A stretch of 64,000 nt of DNA. It comes from Brugia malayi. Its lineage: Eukaryota > Nematoda > Chromadorea > Rhabditida > Onchocercidae. Positions 12,484-33,528 of this stretch are shown here, piece by piece; the stretch's first letter is position 1, and each line of letters begins with the position of its first letter. Location: assembly GCF_000002995.4 (NCBI RefSeq), contig NW_025062479.1, forward strand, positions 6,999,221 to 7,063,220, written 5' to 3'. Under the pieces are notes generated by a model that was not told the DNA's origin, searched no databases, and saw only the letters and a program-made list of their open reading frames with translations. Position numbers and translations under genes: made by a program.

Positions 12484-12643
12484 GAAGACAAAAATTAACA
12501 GCCAACATGCACATATTATGCTAGTTTGTCTTCGTTGAGTATCTTGTTTTTTGATTTTGTTCTTGTAAATGTAGTCATTAATATTAACAACAAAACTGCC
12601 ACTGTTATATACAAAAGTGCAATCGAAATGTTGACAACTATAA

Positions 12644-15600
12644 CTAATCTAACTGATTCTCTTCTTCGCAAGAAGCAATGGCACCTCCGCAACAGAAGTT
12701 ATATAAATTCTGTAGCATTCCTTTCCTAAAACAACAGGAGTTATAAAATTGCTGCCATACTGCTGGTTCACATTCCATGCTTTACTTTTTTTTTTCTTTA
12801 CTCCTTTTTCGGAATTAATAGATTCTTAATTGTACGAAGTTTTGTGATGTTTCTTTTTGAACCAAATTCATACTAAATCACTCACGAAAACGGGCTTTTT
12901 ATTCTTAAGTGATCACCGGTTGAGTGAAAATGTTCATATCTGTAAGCGTTAAGTCTTTCGTTTGTTGTCATTTCACAGAGTATCTGCAAATTGTGAACTT
13001 TTTATAAGCTTTGAACAGGGTGTTTACGTTCATATTTGTCCGCATTTTTCCCTTCAAAGGAAAAAAATAATGCTGACCTCAATTATGCCTTTCATCAAAC
13101 TATGTGTGGAGCACAAAACACTGCTTGCGGTTCGTGGAAGATTTGTTACATTTAAAGCAGTTGCAGGTATTCATAAATAATTCCGAAATCTAACAAGATG
13201 AAGTGAAACATACAATTCTTCATATGCTTAATAAGTTTGCTCTCACCTGATATATTTGAAATGTAAGCATCGCACTTGTCCATATAAAATGATAGAGAGC
13301 TATAACAAAGACATAGGTCACCCAGGGATTACAGTATGTAATATTTGCTTGAGAGATTTCACCACATGAATCGCGCCAATCTTAAAATCATGTAATTAAT
13401 TACAAACCCTTGAAACAGTCATGTTTATCTTGACTTGTATCATATAAAAATTGAATGCATTGGAATTTTTACAGGGAGCTCGTTTGAGATTTTCTTTTCG
13501 AAACACTTGTGATTTGTAAAAATAATGTTTAACAATTGAAATATGTAGAAGGCATTTCATTGCAAATTTCTACGCATGCTGCACTCTAGTTGTTCAGTTA
13601 CTACATCAGAGTTCCATGTCTTGCTTCTCGATTACTTAATCGATAAAATGTTTAGCATACAATGTTCTACTGTCTTATGGCTAAGAAATTAGTAGGGGTA
13701 GTGACAATGCATTCTTTGGAATTGCCAGAAAGACGTCATTCAGTATCGTACATCGCTACCGTTTGTTCATATTGTTTCGGTACTGGGAAAAGTTGAAGTC
13801 CCTTTCGTCCAGTCCATGAATTGTTAAGGTTCGTATAGTGCAAGTAGCTTTAATCCGGGATATGAAAAGTTTGCTAAGCATGTTGAAGTAGGAAGACAGC
13901 TTACAATGAAAAGTTGCGACGAGAAACTGTAGTGAAGAAGCAATCACAATACCGAGATAAAAAACAAAGTGCAAATGATTTTTTTCTCCAATGCAATTCA
14001 GGACCCAAGGACAGTGATGATCAAATCTGCAATTTCTTGACAACAGTGAAGTTTAATATGACAACATGAACGAGGTAAAGGTCGCTACTGTATTCCAATG
14101 GGAAATGCTGACGTCGTGAGCGATTCCATTTCGGTTTTTTACAAAAAATTTCAAGGATAATCTGGTCTTTTGCAACGGTTCAAAATGAAGTGGAAGTGAA
14201 GTCTCTAAAATCAACAGCTGTAATAACAGCAGATTCTCCGCATTTTGTGTTCAAAACTTAATTCACAAGCAAAAAGTTGAAAATCGGAAACGAAATCACA
14301 ACGTTATACCAGAGAACACGCATCTGAATCTAGCAAGCTGAAAAAGACTAAGTGCTAAGAAATTGAGAACAATTTAAATATTTAAATTTCATGTGAAGAA
14401 ATCAGCAACTCTCCAAAAGACAGGGTTTATGAACAGTATTCAGGATAAAATGGAAAAGAAAAGGAGACGAACAATCTTGTTTCATTGAAGCAGAACTTTA
14501 CCTGATCTCCGTACGGACCGTAATTAAACAAAAATAACCTTTTGACGCAGCGATCACACACTGAACAATGTTTTGACCTTGCTGGCCTTTTTAATAAGCA
14601 TGTACTACAAAATGAGACTGCTTGTCGGCTTTCTTTTTCCCACATATCGCGTATCATTTCGCACCGTTCCTAGAAGTACAATATAAATAGACCTCCGAGT
14701 GTCGAAGATTAAAATCAACAGCAATTTTAAAATGACACAAGATAAAAATTCAAAATGAAGATGTAATAACTGAGTTTCAAATACTATTTTGAGATATTCC
14801 ACTTAATAAAATCCATGTAATAAAATAAAAAAATTAATCTACTCTAGCGAGTATAAAAAGTGAAAAAAAAAAAACTCAAATTTTCAAAAAAATAGTATTT
14901 ATGCTGAAACAGTAAAAATAAAGAAATCTAAAGACTGCCCAAAACAATTTCTGAAAAATTATGGGAGAAAATATGCGCCAAAGCAGTCACTTTATGAGAT
15001 ACGGTGATGATACCAGGGTCGGAAAAAATGATCCATAAAAACAATACTGGTGCAAGTGTTACAAGTATGAAGAAACTAATTTGCCAATACCACCCGGCAA
15101 AGGCATGCAGATAGAGTAGCCAAGTTACTGCCAAAACAATCTTTGACGCAACTGCTGCGCCTAAAGGTATGATGTAGAAACTTCGATCTGTTGCAAGTGA
15201 CCTGAAATCAAGCTTCTTGAAACGATTGTTACGGAAAACTTTTGTGAACTGAGATCAAAAATAGTACGAACAAGTACCTGTAAACAATTCGTCCAAAAAC
15301 ACCAACTAATAATAGCAATAAAGCTTTGACCATATAAGACAAAATAACGTGCAAGATTAAACCCACAGCTACCATAATACACACCGGTAGAAAAAACATT
15401 ATTCGTGATATTAATATCTATAAAAGATAGCCAAATCGAAAAAAGCGGTTTAAATACTAAACAAATTGGAAAGGTTCAAAAAATAAAATAAACAGTTGAA
15501 TTTCATGAACAAACATCATTTTCCTTCACATATTGAATAAAAGTTGAAGAGATCAGTCGTTTTCTGCGTTCAGCCTTTTCCAAAATCCGTGCGCTAATGA

Positions 15601-16828
15601 CATCTCCTCGTCGTATTGCAATGTCACGGGGAGTTTCATTATCACGATTGCGAAGCACTAATTCTGCATTATATTTTATCAAAACATTAATTGCTGAATG
15701 GTTGCCCTGTATAACAGCCCAGTGCAAAGCTGTATTTGCATAAGTTGTATCGGTACAAGACAAATCAGCACCCATCGTTATTAACATCTGTAGAGGATCG
15801 CGACTGAAAACCTGAAAACGCAATACATCAAGTCATCTAAATGAGATAAATTAAGAATAATGTAATATACAAAGGCAGTTTATGAAACCACGCCTCATCA
15901 GATTAGAATATTTTTTTAAAATTATTTTAAACCTTATACGCTGCCCACATTGCTGGTGTCATCATTGTTTCATCTCTTTCATCGGGAGATTGTCCTGCAG
16001 CGATCAAATATGCAGCTGTTGATGTTCTTCCAAACTGTACAGCAACATGAAGAGGAGTAAAACCTGCAACGTCAAGTTGAAGTGCCTTAATTTGAGGTAC
16101 CAGTAAAACAGTTTCCGCATTACTATTTGTACTTCTGACAATACAGTACCATGAAACTTGCACTTAAGTTCCTCTTGAATTATATATCACCTATCTGACT
16201 ATACAACAGTTGCAAAGAGCACTAATAAAGGTTCACGTGACTACAAAATTCAATTTTCTGTATCCTATTTTAAACAGCGCCCAATTAAGTGTAACTAACA
16301 GTGACAAATACAAATAAAAATACTAGTGGATGATTCCAAGAAACGAGCAATTTAAAAATACCTTCAACATCATTTAGATGGAGATCAGCTCCATGAGCAA
16401 CCAACAGAGCAACCATATGAGTGTGGCCGTGTCGTGCTGCCCAGTGGAGTGGTGTTGAAGCAAGCACGCCACCTATTGCGTTGACATTGCAACCACGATC
16501 GATTAATATTCGAGTTATCGATAAACTAAAAAATCGCAAAATAAAATTTGCTATACGAAATATCTTTTGAACGCATTAGAAATTTTAACTAAAATTTACT
16601 ACAATACTCCGATTATGCAATATTCGAATAAGAGTGTTGGTAGAACTCAGAAACACACATACAAAAAGAAATTTACCGATTATTAATTGCGGCCCAATGT
16701 AGCAAAGAACAGTCATCAGCATCCAGCGTATCCGGTGTACATTCTCCAGAAGCTAATAACTCCTGCAGTCTTGATACATTACCAAACTGCGCAGCTTGTC
16801 GTGCATCCATCAAGTCGTTCGTGTTAAG
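12644..16828 (-). CDS. HIP14-type ankyrin-repeat DHHC palmitoyltransferase (5' end not resolved)
   Basis: Minus-strand exons: 16828-16677, 16525-16362, 16063-15933, 15811-15515, 15417-15278, 15201-15003, 14669-14539, 14026-13905, 13380-13247, 12983-12886, 12725-12644. All phases agree over 549 residues. Order: ankyrin repeats ([47 protein letters not shown]), paired membrane segments, SDPGIIT, cysteine-rich domain ([16 protein letters not shown]), catalytic DHHC with its Cys codon at 14013-14011, a third membrane span ([13 protein letters not shown]), YW, a fourth span ([16 protein letters not shown]), then [14 protein letters not shown] and NLYNFCCGG. This matches ZDHHC17/ZDHHC13, Golgi S-acyltransferases of synaptic proteins in other animals. 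WVGNC is WVLNC here. The first exon is missing; a phase-0 candidate is ATG 17451 to 17431. Human HIP14 has 632 residues. Confidence 0.9.
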
Positions 16829-18607
16829 CTATAGGCAGTATTCGCAGAATTCGCGCCGAGTCAGTGGTAGCAATCAGTTCCGTACCGATGAAAGTATTTC
16901 TCACGAAGGATGGTGTATAGTGAATGTTGAAAAAAATGTTGACGACCACGACAGATACATAGTCCAGAGGTACTAAAGGTTCGAAATCTATTTTACGATG
17001 AAGTTCGAATATGTATTATCATGAAAGGGGTTCCAGAACACAACAACGAACCACACAATAGCTGGTTGCAGCAAACTAACCTTTCGATCATACTAGCAAA
17101 TCTAATCTTTGAATTCAGTAAACTGCACATCAAATACTAGAATTAGCAAAAAACTAAAAACTGAATAATAATCAAGAAACATATCAGTACGCTCACAGTC
17201 CAGTCCAAAAGTATTGCGAGAGATGTTGTATTTCTTGCATGAAAAAGAGGAGAAAGAAATAAGTCGGTAAGTCGGTACTGAGGTATGGAAGGTTCCAGAA
17301 TAGTACACCCGTATTCCTGCTTCCTCCCATATGGACTGATTTTTGAAAGCAGCGACTTATATAACAGTCCTCAGTAATAAATACTTTGTTTGTCTTTATG
17401 TAGATTCGCCGTAACATTCATATCCTGTACCTTCCCTAAGGCACTCAACATCGCAGATGGAAGGAGTTACTGAGTGAATGATAACCAAACCAGTACACAC
17501 TGCTTCATCAGCTAGATTTAGAACATCATTTCCAACAAACAGGAAACACTGTCATGTCATTACCAATAAGTCTATATTTACCGCAGTGTTTATTTTACTG
17601 ATTTAAACAGCACAACCAAAACTGATAAGATCATTTGATGCAGACACTCTACACAACTGCAAGCCTTCAGTTCCTTCCCGTATCCATTACGTACGGATCG
17701 ATTAGTGATGCATGCTGTTTTGTCACATGCCACTCTGCGCATCACTTGTCATCCCTTTTAAACTACGATACCCGAACCCAGTCATGTCACACACGTCAGG
17801 ATGTCGCGGTTCGCATTCAGCATATACAAATGTGTTGCTGTATGTCTCACTTCGCAATTAAGCTTCATGTTCCAGTGAACCGAGCAAAGTGGGTTTTCTC
17901 AAATATTGTTGGTGTGAGACAGTATTTTTCTTAACGGCCCAGTCACAGTATCACAAAACCTTCAAGAGTTCGTAGTCTGTGCTTAACTCTCGTAGATGAT
18001 GACCACGATGTTAGTTGTGGTACTCATCGCTGTACACGAGGGTAGGTGAGTGGGTAAGTTTTGGTTCTTCAGGAAGTCAGGTTGTATACTCTTCTTAGTA
18101 TTTTTTGTATAATTCGTGCCACAATGAACTCAAGGTAGCTCAAAACATAGTTTGGATGAACTGGGATAAGAGATTTGATTGTTTTCATTTTAAAAGCTGA
18201 TTCTCGCATTTGATTTGCGTTTGAAGACGTTTATAATAAGTTTATTAATATAAAATTTCGAAATGTTTAACGCGACATTCTCTTTTTCCCGTCGGAACAA
18301 TCAGAACAATGAACCAAGAGAAATATGATAAGTTGAGTTGTTCTAGTACTTTATATTGTCGTTGCGTCTTTTTTCTTAAGGTTTCTGAAGGTTTTTTGAA
18401 CTTGTTACTTTTTCGTTCTTTCAGGAGTAACGAATGCACCAATTATCTTATTCATCGTGATGTATCGATAAAGTGAGTGTTGTTTTCAGAATTATTTGGG
18501 TTTTAACTTACTTGTGTTTTCTATTCTCGGAGTAATAAATAATTGTTTTTCCTCGATCACAGATTGTTAAAGATGTGTGGATTCCATCTGTAGGTTGCGA
18601 ACCGTTC
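16829..18607. promoter_or_regulatory. Divergent upstream region of DHHC gene and vang-1
   Basis: Head-to-head spacer. It must hold the missing 5' exon of the DHHC gene; the best guess is seven codons at 17451-17431 followed by a good GTACAG donor. On the plus strand, CTGTAG ending at 18593 is an acceptor 14 bases before the vang-1 ATG at 18608. No other gene is seen. The promoter role is inferred from position. Confidence 0.35.
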
Positions 18608-21297
18608 ATGTCCTTAGTGTCAGAGAGCTCGGGGCGACGTTCTTCGTCACATCGTAACTTACGAATGATTCGAAATTTATCGCGTGCATGTGCTGGTTCA
18701 CTGGATGTTGGTACCTCCTTCATTCCCAATTTTTCGGCTGCTGCAAGTGAGGTATTTTTTTTTGAAATGCTGCCTCCATTTTTCAAGCGTTTTTCAATAT
18801 TCAGCCTTCAAATTTTGCTTTTTTTTTTCCCTTATTTTTATGTGATTATATAGGGCATGAAACTGACGGCCGATGATGATAACTGGGCAGAAAATACCAC
18901 GGTCATAACTGGCACTACGAGTGAACACTCATATAACGGTCTTGCTGAAAGAGCACTTGTGGCTCCTGTTGGACGTGTTGTTGCCAGGAGATGTTCTCGG
19001 ATATTTTGGCTTTTCAGTGCTTCGATTATTTCATTTATAGCTGTTATTTCTCCTTCTCTTATGGTTGCTTTACCAATTATTTTGTATCAAATTGGATTCG
19101 GCTGGCCTGAGGTTTTTTTTTCTGTAATCTTTCTTTCATGTCAAAAGGTCTGGTAAAGTAGGGAAATATCTGGTTCGAAAATGCATTACTCGATGCAGTG
19201 TTTTATTTACACTACATTAGGCCATCGTTTTAGAACTGCAGCCATTGATACCAGAGTAAACCAGGTTAAAATAGCGCTATCATTGGCATATGATGCAGTT
19301 TGAGATGCTTTGCTGTGATTTCGAAATCTGCAGGTATTGTGTGGTGCTGACTGCCAAGGTCTGATGTTGAATTTGGCAGTAAAAACAATGCTATTATTAG
19401 GCGCACTTTGGGCCATGTATTTTCGTCATGCTTCAGCGGATATGCCACGTCTTTTTTTTCATCGTGCTGCATTGGCATTCTTAGCTTTATTTATTCTTTT
19501 TGCCTTCTGGTTGTTCTATTCTGTCCGTATATTATTCGAGAAAGAAAGCAGTTGTAATGTGATTATCGGTTTTGCTCTTTCATTGCTCGATGCAATGCTT
19601 TATTTACACTACATTACGGTCATTGTTTTGGAACTGCGAGCATTGAGGCCGGAGTTCATTGTCAGTGTTGTAAGAGATCCAGATGGAGAAAGTCGAACTT
19701 TTAGCCTTGGTCTAATGAGTATCCAAGAAGCTGCTGTCCATGTTCTCAGGATGTATTATTCTACTTTCCCGTCTTACAATCCCTATATGGATAAATCGTT
19801 CAACGGAGGTTCAATGCATTTTCGGTCTGGCAAGTTATTTTCATGTTATGCTTTGCTGTAACTGCCGTTAAGATAATCTCTAGTATAGAAGATCTTTTTT
19901 TTTTTTTTTTTTTTTGATATTTAGCATCTTGTTTTTGTTTTCTTTTCTATTATTTAATCATTTTTCTCGATTATATGGTTGGAGCTTCGTCTTATGGCAT
20001 TCAGTTGGATTCCTGTACTTTATTAATATTATAAATACCAGTGGAATGTGGTGTAATAAATAGAATGGGCACTACTTGGAATTTAATTTCTGTACAGCGT
20101 GCTAATCTGATCTTAAATTCTATTGTAAGGGCAGTGATTCTCTTTCTAAAAATTTTTACACAGTGTACTCATGGTTATTACGATTACTTATTATTGCATC
20201 CTATTTGAAACAGCTGCATTCCAGTGATAGAAAAAGTGTGAATGTCAGGAGATCCTTCGTTTAATCTATAAGTAAATAGTTTAGGTGTGTCACAACCAGC
20301 TGGAGGTTTCAAGATGTATGATATCGAAGGTTTGGGTAACGAATGCACTATAACAGAGGTTAACGCTCGCGCAATTATGGAGGCTGCTGCGAAAAGGCGA
20401 GTTGGTGGGCACAATGAACGTTACCATGAAATAATAGAGTGGGAACGACGAGTTCAAAAACGAAAATATCGCTTGATTAGTACTACTGAAGAGGCGTTTG
20501 CAAGTGTTCAAAGCGTGACGGCCAACAATCAAAATAAGGTGTATTTTTTGAATGAGATTTTTCTTTAAGTTTCGCTGTATTGAAATTGTTAGAGTTATCC
20601 AATTTACAAAGCCACATAATCACGGTTTTGTACAGATTTTTGGAGAGCCTATGGAAGCACTTGGGGCAGCTCAAGCAGTGTTCTCTGCAATTGCAAGGCC
20701 ACTGAATAAGTATTTGAAACTTACTCGACAACAGCCTCGTCATACAGCTGATCAAGTTGTTGCTCATCTTGCTCGTTGTCTCTCACTTCGTTTTACTGCT
20801 GCTACTTTTTTGCAGAGATTCTTCTCTTCCAGATTTCCTTTTCCAGTTAGTTTGTTTCTTGGTTTCGACCTTATTATTTTTAGTTTTTCCTGCCACCGAA
20901 ACTAAAAATTTTATGTAGAAAATGAATCTTTAATTTTGGTTTATAACTGTTGCTAAACGTTTTGTACATACATACATCAACTGTTTTCTACTGGACGCAC
21001 TTTTGATTATGCATACATCAGTGAATAGATGATTTATATTGATCCGGTTAATGTATAGTGACTATTGTTTTTAAGGAACATGTGAGCGAAACAAAATGGT
21101 CAATTGTATGCAATGTGCAAGCATCCGCCGGTATTAGGCATGGCACAGTGTTTGTATTGCGTTGTCACGAACGTGATGATGATGCTGGAGTACAGTTGCT
21201 TTGTTCACTTCATTCATTTCCTTTTTTTAATCTAACCGAACAGCAATCGTTGACATCAAAATTTGCCTTAAAAATAACTCCGGAATCAAATGTTTAG
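18608..21297 (+). CDS. vang-1: Van Gogh/Strabismus planar cell polarity protein
   Basis: Exons 18608-18751, 18854-19111, 19334-19844, 20285-20538, 20636-20845, 21076-21297 give about 532 residues (human VANGL2 has 521). Family hallmarks: Ser/Arg-rich N-terminus, DDNWAENTTVITGTTSEHS, four membrane spans (about FWLFSASIISFIAVISP, MLLLGALWAMYF, AFLALFILFAFWLFYSVRI, FALSLLDAMLYLHYITVIVL), then the cytoplasmic tail with EEAFASVQ, ARPLNKYLKLTRQQPRHT and SFPFFNLTEQQSL. The last four residues, ESNV, fit a class I PDZ ligand like the usual ETSV. In animals Vang sits in the plasma membrane and binds Prickle and Dishevelled in planar polarity. Uncertain points: the first Met (the exon is open upstream of 18608) and the exon 3 donor at 19845, chosen by phase from a weak GTTATG. 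The intron after it carries a T-tract at 19895-19915. Confidence 0.93.
19895..19915 (+). repeat. T-tract in vang-1 intron 3
   Basis: Run of 21 T. Confidence 0.9.
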
Positions 21298-23191
21298 CCA
21301 TAATATATGTTTCTTGCTAGCTTAAGTTATATATTAATTGCATACTGGTTTGTTCGGTCATCTGCTACGTCGGGGTATCTGTGCATCATAGCATTCGGTT
21401 TTCATTTGCATATTGCAAATTTTTTAATTGGCAAATTATTTCTTGTCTTTTGCCATTGATTAATGTAGGTTTGATTTGAAAAATTTGTATTCGAATGTGA
21501 GCATATAGCCTTCAGAATCCAAGTTTTGAGCACAAAATACTCATCTGATCTCAATGACATCTGCAGATGCCAATATTAGGCACGGTTCTTTGTTTTAGGT
21601 TTATCATGTTTATGAATTAGTTTAAAAGTGCATCCAGCACTTCATTGGTTAGTTCACTCGATTCAAAACAGGCGTAATGTTGAGTATTCTTGTTTTCATA
21701 ATTGGTACTTATCTTCGAATTTAAGAAATATTTCATTAGACTGTTACAACATTGTCATGGAGAGACTTCCCACATTTCTTATGCATTTACTCACTGTTGC
21801 TTAACATTTTACTTCTACATGGATTAAACAGTCGTATATTTCATTTCTCTACCTAAATGAATAGGTATTTTCTGCGTTGCACATAATGTTCATCAGTGTT
21901 CCTTTATACAATAGAGTAGTCATTTCGAATTGTGCATATACTGCCATGTCATTGTGATTTTGTACCTGTTCACTGGATTTTGTTGCGTTCTTCGGAATTA
22001 CTTATGCTGCCGTTATTATCATTAATGCTGTGCTTCATAAATGGCAAGATATACAGGTCTAGATGAATTATGTGAGGAAGTAAGGTTCGTGAAATAGTAC
22101 TTAAACAGCGTTTAGGAAAGTGGTTATCACTGTGTTTTTTGTGTGCTTTTGGTTTTTGACATGCCAGATGATATGAAGATAGAAAGTATGTCATTAAAGG
22201 TTATGGAGGTAATTTTCACCTTTATTAACAGTATAAGGTTGGAATATGGCGGTGTTGTTTGTTGCATCCACACTGTGGGGATAACTCATCAGCGATAATT
22301 TGCTGTCAAACGGACGTAAAAAAGGCCGCATTTTGACGGGTCGGTTTACTGCCATGGATGTATGTGTGAAATGGAGGATAAGCGGAGGTGGTTCTCGAAG
22401 TGTGGCTTCGGTCGATCAGAATATTCCAGATGATTCCTAAGAATTGCGTCTACTAAAACGGAGAATAGATGTAGAGTCTATCGAGTCTTTAGGAAAAGGA
22501 CATTTGTGTAGCTGATGAGCATCGGTGTGTATTTTTTGCGATGGGAATACAACGGGAGAAGAAATGGCTACGTACTTGAAAGTATTACTAAAAACTTTGC
22601 TGAACTTGTCCTGACTTCCCCAACATTTCTCTTTTCCCCCCGTCTCTGTCATAACGTAACCGGCAAACAAATTTCAGTTCCCACTGATGCCCACACACAA
22701 GCTGTTCCGTTCTGTTCGGGTTTTGAAACGAAACTCGCCGTTACAGTATTTCTCACTATGTGACTGTTGCAGCTTAAGAAGCGGTCGTGAAGTATTGGTG
22801 CGTGTTATTGTAGGGCTGGAGGTTGTCGGGGAAGGCGAGTGAGCGTCTGCGTTGCATTCGAGACGGTTCTGTTGGGTGTGATAGTCGGTGGTAAGCGCGT
22901 TTTCTGGATCTGTGTATTTATCAAGCGAGCTCATTATAAACGGCACTATAATACCATAGCATCCGAAGTATTTGAAAGTGAATCAGGAGTGTAGTTAAAT
23001 ACAGGAAAATTTTTTTGTATCTTGAATTTAATGAGATTTCCTTAAAGTTGGAATACGGATTTCTTCCATTTTATCACTGCAGATTTTTACAAAAGTTTTT
23101 ATTTTTTTGCAACTAGTGTACGAAGCGCTGAGAAGTTAGGCGAGCTGGATCACTTTATTTCAAAAGAAATATTTGTTCTTTCTTTTTTCAG
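21298..23191. other. Intergenic between vang-1 and math-33
   Basis: No gene found. The stretch 22240-22930 is visibly richer in G and C than its surroundings and may be promoter or 5' untranslated sequence of math-33. The TTTTTTCAG ending at 23191 abuts the math-33 ATG. Confidence 0.45.
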
Positions 23192-30817
<7,626 letters not shown>

Positions 30818-33528
30818 TGCTTTCGTTGCTAATTTTTAATGATGTAGTTACGCTGCCTTGCGGCATGTCTGAACTATTATTTCTTGTGAACAATAACGAG
30901 GCATGGTGCTTAATATTACTATTATTTTCTGGAGAAATACGAAGTTGCAAATTATTAAATTTCGTGAAAACTAGTAACATTCAGCAGTACATTTAGTTGC
31001 GGTGATTTTATTTGTTAATTATGAGGAAAAACATCATTCAGTTTATCATGCTGTTGCTCTTGCTTCTTAATTCTTAAGTAAAGTTTTAGTTTTCTTTTGC
31101 ATCTGTGATGCTAATTGCTGTCTGATGTCCTCTTTGCATCTAAGCTCTATCTATCTTTTGCAACAGTGTTATATTACTGGAGTGAAATAGTTGTAAATTC
31201 GTGTAAGGTGGTATCAGTGGACACATATTTGTGTGTTTAAACCAATGTTGTATCATAATCGTCATCCCGTTTTTCCGGGCTACGTATCCTTCAGTCACTG
31301 GAGATTTCTCTCATTAGTAGTGCCAAGCTTCATCCGATTTGGTCTAAGCTTTTCCGATTTTGTACTGTCTGTTATTTTTCTCTTTTGTTCTGTTTTCATT
31401 ATTTTATACTAATGTGGTTTATTATTTGAGAGAATTTTTTTAACCAGTAAGCTTTGTAAGTGTCCATTTCACTGCGTGTAAAATAACATCCATGTGAATG
31501 CACAACCCAATGAGTTAGACTTATATTCTGTGTTGGACACAAAACTGTGTATGGTATTTCGAATCCTCTCAGCTAGAGAAGAATCGTTTTTAGCAGTGAA
31601 CTGTCTGATTTAGTGTATGAATTTCTTGCTTTGTTTTCAAACTATTTTCTTGTTCCTCCGTTTCTGTTTGTCGTGTTATTTATGTTTTATTGCGTACATA
31701 AGCAAACTCGGGACGTTTCATCACAATTCGTCTCCATATGCACATCCTGAATTTGTTAATAAATTTTTTTGTCTCTTAGAATTGTTATCACGAATGAAAG
31801 CGGATAAACTATTATTGTTCGTTTTGCATATTCCAGAAAAATTGCTTATTCGACTACCTTAATCTCGATAGCTCTATCGAGTGGATGGACGGTGGGCTGT
31901 GGATGGGGTTACCTTATGGTTGGTAGTGTGTTCTGGTGATTTCTAGTAATGCCAGTTTAGTCAGAGGACAGAGATAATGGCACTTTCAGGAGTGGAATCC
32001 CCGAGTAAGGTAGGGGCTTCACTGCAGTTGTGAGTGTAATTAAGTTGGGTTTACCAAGGCATAACTGTAGAACGTGAGTCGAGACGCCTACCAATATAAT
32101 TTGTCGTCTTTGTCCGAATATATGAAAGATTTTTACCGATGTACAAGGGCAAGTATTGTGTTTGGTAGTTTCCATTTGGGTCATTTCAATGCGAACCATT
32201 ATTCCCGCACGCAAAATGACAAGTATCATTGTCATGCTCTAGTTGGTATTCTTCCCATTGCCCTTGACCTAATTAAGTTTCTGCCTTTTAGAAATTCATA
32301 TACAACCACCGATAGCTGCTCCTACCTTCTCACAATTGCAGTGAAGCACACAGCATGATTCCAAATGATACTCTCTTCTCAATTTTTGTGTCCTACAACT
32401 TTGTTCATTTTATGTGTTTGGTATGCTGTATAACGCCGAAGTTGATAAACTGGTAATTGCTGGAGTAATTTCATAATAAGCTTTCAAGTGAAGTGACAAT
32501 ATTTCAACCATCATCGCGCCATCATTTTCATTTTGTCTATTAAAAACATTCACTTAATCAACTACGCTGATGTTTTACTAACTTGCAGTACGGGACGGTC
32601 ATATTAATGTATGAAACAGTAATTGTTACTATTAGAACATATTAAATGTGGATAGTTTTGATTTCACTTTTTGTTATATATGATTTAGTGAGTTGTGGCG
32701 TCACTAAAATAAAAGAGATTCTTACATTAACCTGCTGTTTATTTTTTTTACAACTGTCCGTTGGAAATTTTGATTACTCCATGTGTTACACTGACGACAC
32801 TTTGAAGAAAGTCCTATCATACTATCAATTTCTGTGAATAACTGGAAGAATTGTACAGTCGCTGTTTTTTTAAAAGATAACTTTTATTCCCCGTAAGCAG
32901 TGAGCCATCATAATGATTACCGGATCGTATCCATACACACCCATAACATACAGAACACATTCATCCAATACACATCGTAGTGTTGATCCAGCTCACTCTT
33001 TCACTATAGAGATTTCGTTTTAACGCCCCAGTTTTGATATTCAAATTTCAAAATGTTGAATGAAAATATTTTAATCCAAATTTACCACCGTTATTGCTGC
33101 TAATTGCCCAGTATTATTTAATTTCATGCTCAAATTCATCTAATTTGCTATGCAATTTACTTCTGTTATTCGTTGGTACCAAATTTGATTACAAAGAAGT
33201 TATATTATTCCAGATTACCATGTTTCACTTCCTTTTAAACTTAAAATTTGAACAGATCTGGACAGATTTAACTAGATTTAATTTAAACTAGTTAGCAAAA
33301 AAAGTCTGTTCGGTAATAAATTCAAGACTTAGGAGAGCGTTATTAGGCCATTTTTACTGTTTCCACTGTATCATAATGAATATGTTGAATAATTATTTAC
33401 TACAGGAAATGAAAGTCACTTTGGAAATTCAAGTATCTGCTTTGTTATTTTCATGTTATTAACTTCGCAAAATTGCAAATTTGTAGCTCCACTGTTTTAC
33501 ATTAGCTTCTTTTTAGACGAAGGGCACA
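30818..33528. other. Intergenic, no gene seen
   Basis: 3' flank of math-33 and upstream region of the lipocalin array. Short open frames here (for example 31617-31862 and 32074-32358) are AT-rich, lack family resemblance and lack fitting splice sites. TTTTTAG ending at 33516, 12 bases before the ATG at 33529, is the probable leader acceptor of the next gene. Confidence 0.5.

Noticed and set aside
13756..13904. Open frame continuing past the DHHC exon to a stop at 13758-13756
   Set aside because: It is read-through of the GTAAGC donor at 13904. The exon at 13380-13247 fits phase and restores the fourth membrane span, and the tail exons at 12983-12886 and 12725-12644 match the HIP14 family.
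17635..17934. 99-codon open frame upstream of vang-1
   Set aside because: No family resemblance and no joining splice sites; treated as chance in the divergent spacer.
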